NCBI RefSeq assembly: GCF_003143755.1
Contig: NZ_QFRI01000001.1
Coordinates: 1,634,051 to 1,698,050, forward strand
From: Algibacter marinivivus
GTDB taxonomy: Bacteria > Bacteroidota > Bacteroidia > Flavobacteriales > Flavobacteriaceae
Length of the DNA: 64,000 bases
Reading direction: 5' to 3'
The notes under the pieces were generated by a model. That model was given only the letters and a program-made list of their open reading frames with translations, was not told the DNA's origin and did no database searches. Below are positions 60,425 to 64,000 of the stretch, piece by piece. Both the position numbers and the translations under genes were made by a program. Positions within the stretch are counted from its first letter, which is position 1. Each line of letters starts with the position of its first letter.

Positions 60425-61834
60425 ATGAATACTACTAATTTTATTACTGATAATTTTGTATTGCAATCTGATGTGGCCGAAACGTTATACCATAAGTATG
60501 CTAAAGATTTGCCAATTATAGATTATCATAACCATTTGTCACCTCAGTTAATAGCCGAAGATCAGCCTATAAAGAATATTACTGAAGCATGGCTTAATGG
60601 CGATCATTACAAATGGCGCGCTATGAGAGCAAATGGAATTGATGAAATTTTTATAACAAGTTCGGCAACTTCTCATAAAGAAAAGTTTTTAAAATGGGCC
60701 GAAACAGTGCCACATACATTAAGAAATCCTTTATTTCATTGGACGCATTTAGAGCTTAAGCGTTATTTCGATATTGATGAATTACTTCAACCTAGTACTG
60801 CAGAAGCAATTTACGAAAAAGCAAATGCTATTTTAGAAAATAAAACTCCAGCACAACTTTTAGAAGATTTAAAAGTAGAAGTGATTTGTACTACTGATGA
60901 TCCGATAGACGATTTAAAATACCATCAAGAAATAGCTGAAAAAGGATTTTTTACAAAAGTGTTTCCAACATTCAGACCAGATGTGTTATTAATGATATCA
61001 AAGCCTTCTTTTTCAGTTTATATTGAAAAGTTAGCTAAATGTGTTGGATTTCCGATTACTTGTTTAGAAGATCTATTAAAAGCTGTAAAATCGCGTATTG
61101 AATATTTTGATGCCTTAGGTTGCAGACTTTCTGATTATGGTTTAGAAAAAATATATGCTGATGACTTCACTGAGGATCAAGTAAATGCTATTTTCAAAAA
61201 AAGCATTTCAGGGGAAGAAATATTAACTGAAGAAGCAAATGCATATGCATCGTGTATGCTTGTGAAATTATGTGAGATGTATCACGAAAAAGGTTGGACT
61301 CAGCAAATGCATGTTGGAGCAATACGAAACAATAATAGTAGGTTATTAGAGCAAATTGGTTTAGATGCTGGCGTGGATTCTATAGGAGAATTTCCAGTAG
61401 CTCAGTCTATGTCTAAATTATTAAACACATTAAATCTAAATAATAAGCTTGCAAAAACTATAACTTATAATCTTAATCCATCACAAAATGAAGTCTTTGC
61501 TACCATGATGGGAAATTTTCAAAACTCCGATTACCCAGGGAAAATGCAATGGGGTTCAGGTTGGTGGTTTTTAGATCAAAAAGATGGTATGGAAAAGCAA
61601 ATTAATTGCCTTTCTAATATGGGCTTGTTAAGCAAGTTTGTAGGTATGCTTACTGACAGTCGTAGCTTTTTATCATTTCCAAGACATGAGTATTTCAGAC
61701 GCATTTTATGTAACATTTTAGGAGAAGATGTAAAGCAAGGTCTTGTACCCAACGACATTGAGTTTTTAGGTAAAATGGTTCAAGATATTTGCTACTATAA
61801 TGCCAAAAATTATTTCGGCTTTAAAACAAAATAA
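60425..61834 (+). CDS. uxaC: Glucuronate/galacturonate isomerase UxaC
   Basis: A 469-residue amidohydrolase-fold enzyme of normal length: LPIIDYHNHLSPQLIAEDQPI near the N terminus (metal His pair), TTDDPIDDLKYH, QMHVGAIRNNNSRLL and SRSFLSFPRHEYFRR. It isomerises D-glucuronate to D-fructuronate and D-galacturonate to D-tagaturonate. In this operon fructuronate then goes to the SDR and UxuA. No tagaturonate reductase/altronate dehydratase gene is seen, so the galacturonate branch is incomplete here. Confidence 0.96.
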   Translation: MNTTNFITDNFVLQSDVAETLYHKYAKDLPIIDYHNHLSPQLIAEDQPIKNITEAWLNGDHYKWRAMRANGIDEIFITSSATSHKEKFLKWAETVPHTLRNPLFHWTHLELKRYFDIDELLQPSTAEAIYEKANAILENKTPAQLLEDLKVEVICTTDDPIDDLKYHQEIAEKGFFTKVFPTFRPDVLLMISKPSFSVYIEKLAKCVGFPITCLEDLLKAVKSRIEYFDALGCRLSDYGLEKIYADDFTEDQVNAIFKKSISGEEILTEEANAYASCMLVKLCEMYHEKGWTQQMHVGAIRNNNSRLLEQIGLDAGVDSIGEFPVAQSMSKLLNTLNLNNKLAKTITYNLNPSQNEVFATMMGNFQNSDYPGKMQWGSGWWFLDQKDGMEKQINCLSNMGLLSKFVGMLTDSRSFLSFPRHEYFRRILCNILGEDVKQGLVPNDIEFLGKMVQDICYYNAKNYFGFKTK

Positions 61835-61836
61835 TT

Positions 61837-62808
61837 ATGAAACAATTTATTTTAGTGTGTATTCTAGCTATTGCATTTACGTCATGCAAAAAGGAATCGG
61901 ATACACAAACATTATACCTAGCACACACTTTACCTCAAGGACACCCTGTTCATAAAGGAATTTTGGAGTTTAAAAAAGCACTAAACGAAAAGTCTGGTGG
62001 TAAAATGAATGTTAAGGTATTTCCTGATGGTCAGTTAGGTTCAGAGCGTGAGGTTCTTGAGCTTCTACAAATAGGAAGCGTAGCTATTACTAAAGTTAGT
62101 GCAGCAACATTGTCTAATTTTGTGCCAGAATATCATGTATTAGGAATCCCTTATTTATTCAGAGATAAACAGCATCAGTTTGATGTTTTAGAAGGTGATG
62201 TAGGTAAATCTATTTTAGAAAAAGGAAGTAAATTTTGGTTAAGAGGCTTAGGTTATTATGATGCTGGGAGTAGAAGTTTTTATACCTCTAACAAAGCAAT
62301 AAGAACTCCGGAAGATTTAAAAGGCTTAAAAATTAGAGTGATGAATAATCAAATGGCTATTAATATGGTGAATGCTTTGGGAGGATCGGCAACACCAATG
62401 GCTTATGGAGAGTTATATACAGCTATACAACAAGGCGTTGTTGATGGTGCTGAGAACAATCCACCATCATTTGTATCATCTAACCATTATGAAGTTAGTA
62501 AATATTATACGCTAGATCAACATTCTTCTGTGCCCGATGTTTTATTAATCGGAACTAAGTATTGGGATAAACTTACGGAAGAAGAGAAGCAATGGGTTCA
62601 AGAGGCTATGGATGAATCTGTACAAGCTCAAAAAAAATTCTGGAATGAATCAGTTGAGGAGTCTATGACTATCGCAAAAAAGGCAGGTGTTGAAGTTATT
62701 ATTCCTGAAAAATCATTATTTCAAGAGCAATCAAAATCTGTTTTAGAGGCTTTTATGAAAGAGCATCCAGAAATGAATGATCTAATTAGTAAAATTAAAA
62801 ATCAATAA
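61837..62808 (+). CDS. TRAP transporter substrate-binding lipoprotein (DctP type)
   Basis: A 323-residue binding protein with a lipoprotein signal (MKQFILVCILAIAFTSC, Cys17). DctP-family landmarks: LAHTLPQGHPVHKGILEFKKAL, FPDGQLGSEREVLELLQIG, DLKGLKIRVMNNQMAINMVNALGG and AYGELYTAIQQGVVDGAENN, including the conserved Arg that salt-bridges a carboxylate ligand. Lipid anchoring is unusual for TRAP binding proteins of Proteobacteria but normal in Bacteroidota. With the following two genes it forms a TRAP system, probably for glucuronate and related hexuronates. Confidence 0.93.
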   Translation: MKQFILVCILAIAFTSCKKESDTQTLYLAHTLPQGHPVHKGILEFKKALNEKSGGKMNVKVFPDGQLGSEREVLELLQIGSVAITKVSAATLSNFVPEYHVLGIPYLFRDKQHQFDVLEGDVGKSILEKGSKFWLRGLGYYDAGSRSFYTSNKAIRTPEDLKGLKIRVMNNQMAINMVNALGGSATPMAYGELYTAIQQGVVDGAENNPPSFVSSNHYEVSKYYTLDQHSSVPDVLLIGTKYWDKLTEEEKQWVQEAMDESVQAQKKFWNESVEESMTIAKKAGVEVIIPEKSLFQEQSKSVLEAFMKEHPEMNDLISKIKNQ

Positions 62809-62810
62809 TT

Positions 62811-63302
62811 ATGAAAACAGCAGATATTATTTTTAATAAGACATGTAAGGTTATGGAAATTATCCTAGTTTTTATTTTTGGATTATTGGTTATAGATGTT
62901 TTAGGGCAAGTATTCTCAAGATATATTTTAAATACGTCTTTTGCCTTTACAGAAGAATTAGCACGTTTTTCACTAATATGGATGTCAATCTTAGGTGCGG
63001 CTTATTTAAATGCAAAACGTCTCCATTTATCAATGGATTTTTTATATCAAAAGTTTTCACCTAAAACAAGAAAAAAGGCGTTGATTTTTATTGAAATATG
63101 CATTTTTGCCTTTGCACTTATTGTTATGGTTATAGGTGGTTTTAATCTTGTTTATACAACGTTACATTTAGGGCAGTTATCTGGTACACTTCGTATACCT
63201 TTAGGATATATTTATGCTATTTTGCCTATAAGTGGATTATTGATTATGTGGTTCTCTGTTTATCATATGTTTAAAATTAATGCTAACGAAATAACTGAAT
63301 AA
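62811..63302 (+). CDS. TRAP transporter small permease (DctQ type)
   Basis: A 163-residue protein with four membrane helices, characteristic of DctQ: IILVFIFGLLVIDVLGQVFSRYILNTSFAFTEELARFSLIWMSILGAAYL, with the conserved acidic Glu pair and Arg, then a KRLHLSMDFL loop. Pairs with DctM in the membrane. Two bases after the binding protein and two bases before dctM. Confidence 0.93.
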   Translation: MKTADIIFNKTCKVMEIILVFIFGLLVIDVLGQVFSRYILNTSFAFTEELARFSLIWMSILGAAYLNAKRLHLSMDFLYQKFSPKTRKKALIFIEICIFAFALIVMVIGGFNLVYTTLHLGQLSGTLRIPLGYIYAILPISGLLIMWFSVYHMFKINANEITE

Positions 63303-63304
63303 TC

Positions 63305-64000
63305 ATGAGTATAGAAGTGATAAGTATTATAGTATTATTTGCCAGTTTTTTTACTTTATTAATGCTTAAAGTACCAGTGGCATATAGTATTGGTATCTCA
63401 ACAACGATAAGTTTATTATTAAATATTGATAAATTACCAGGGTTAACGACTGTTGCCCAACGAATGACCACGGGTATTGATAGTTTTGCGCTTTTAGCCA
63501 TACCATTTTTTGTTTTGGCTGGTGAAATTATGAAACGCGGTGGAATAGCAAACCGATTGATAAATTTTGCAAAATCATTAGTGGCAAGTTTACCAGGAGG
63601 TTTGGCTTATGTAAATGTATTAGCATCGATGTTATTCGGAGCTATTTCAGGTTCAGCAATTGCAGCAACATCTGCAATAGGTAGTATTATGACAGATAGG
63701 ATGGAAGAGGAAGGTTATCCAAGAGAATTTAGCGCTTCAGTAAATATTACTTCATCTACAACAGGGTTATTAATTCCGCCGAGTAATATTTTAATAGTTT
63801 ATGCTTTAGCAAGTGGAGGTACTGCATCTGTAGCGGCATTATTTATAGCAGGCTATTTACCAGGTATCTTACTTGGAGTTGCTATTATGAGTTATATAGC
63901 ATTTGTTGCCATAACACGAAAGTTTGCAAAAGGAAGTCGTGTGCCATTAGCATTAATTTGGACTTATTTTAGAAAAGCCTTTTTTAGTCTCTTATTATTA
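63305..64000 (+). CDS. TRAP transporter large permease (DctM type), 3' end beyond the window
   Basis: Open from the ATG at 63305 to the window edge (232 codons, no stop), so partial. Typical DctM: MLKVPVAYSIGISTTISLLL, IPFFVLAGEIMKRGGIANRLINFAKSLVASLPGGLAYVNVLASMLFGAISGSAIAATSAIGSIM, TTGLLIPPSNILIVYALASGGTASVAALFIAGYLPGILLG. This is the transport subunit with many helices, driven by Na+ or H+ gradient. Starts 2 bases after dctQ. Confidence 0.92.
   Translation, partial: MSIEVISIIVLFASFFTLLMLKVPVAYSIGISTTISLLLNIDKLPGLTTVAQRMTTGIDSFALLAIPFFVLAGEIMKRGGIANRLINFAKSLVASLPGGLAYVNVLASMLFGAISGSAIAATSAIGSIMTDRMEEEGYPREFSASVNITSSTTGLLIPPSNILIVYALASGGTASVAALFIAGYLPGILLGVAIMSYIAFVAITRKFAKGSRVPLALIWTYFRKAFFSLLLL

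Overview
The window is chromosomal DNA of a member of the Bacteroidota, almost certainly a marine-type Flavobacteriaceae. The evidence is the low G+C content, the type IX secretion/gliding genes gldB, gldC and gldK-gldL-gldM-gldN, an XrtF exosortase pair, HYC_CC_PP and CPXCG small proteins, and promoters of the Bacteroidota TAnnTTTG type. Genus and species cannot be read from the sequence. No prophage, insertion sequence, CRISPR array or rRNA operon was seen. The last gene (dctM) runs off the right edge.

Layout. 1-4800: a dispersed repeat, rlmN, a long-chain polyprenyl diphosphate synthase, and an ECF sigma factor with a membrane partner and an outer-membrane barrel. 4860-8750 (minus): a putative heavy-metal cluster (HMA protein, TonB-dependent receptor, HMA-MauE fusion, HYC_CC_PP protein). 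8800-9770 (minus): XrtF and its partner. 9840-12070: a GAF protein and purH. 12260-15640 (minus): a 54-residue membrane protein, a LytTR response regulator with its TPR histidine kinase, and an orphan 148-residue protein. 15950-22180: the rod-shape operon mreB-mreC-mreD-mrdA-rodA, then a peptide deformylase homologue carrying a lipoprotein signal. 22240-28720: two small envelope proteins, gldC and gldB, nadE, a response regulator with Glu at the phosphoacceptor site, dnaG without zinc ligands, and a GIY-YIG-like protein. 28780-35910 (minus): miaB, a small protein, a sigma-54 activator, lptE, a TPR protein, secG, groES, groEL. 36050-40500: lipoproteins, two tandem membrane paralogues and an LpxR-type lipid A deacylase. 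40600-49130: topA, a degenerate arginase-fold protein and gldK-gldL-gldM-gldN. 49280-54190: a FAD oxidoreductase, a second copy of the repeat, a DUF983 protein, an ABC-F ATPase, a leucine-rich repeat protein, a CPXCG protein and an initiator tRNA. 54568-64000: a hexuronate operon (mannonate oxidoreductase, Gfo/Idh/MocA oxidoreductase, uxuA, kduI, kduD, DUF4861 lipoprotein, uxaC and a TRAP transporter).

How the genes work together. The uronate operon imports hexuronates through the TRAP transporter. It feeds two branches to 2-keto-3-deoxygluconate: UxaC, mannonate oxidoreductase and UxuA for saturated uronates, and KduI and KduD for the unsaturated uronate released by polysaccharide lyases. 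This fits growth on uronate-rich algal or plant polysaccharide. The mre/rodA, lptE/secG/groESL and gld groups are envelope-building and secretion cores.

The observations most worth checking are: a sigma-54-like element plus a 16-bp palindrome in front of groES, close to a sigma-54 activator gene; an exported peptide deformylase; three proteins that keep their fold but lose key residues (response regulator, DnaG, arginase-like); Cys-Cys motifs shared across the metal cluster; 21-bp phased motifs upstream of gldK; and a dispersed ~84-bp repeat present twice.
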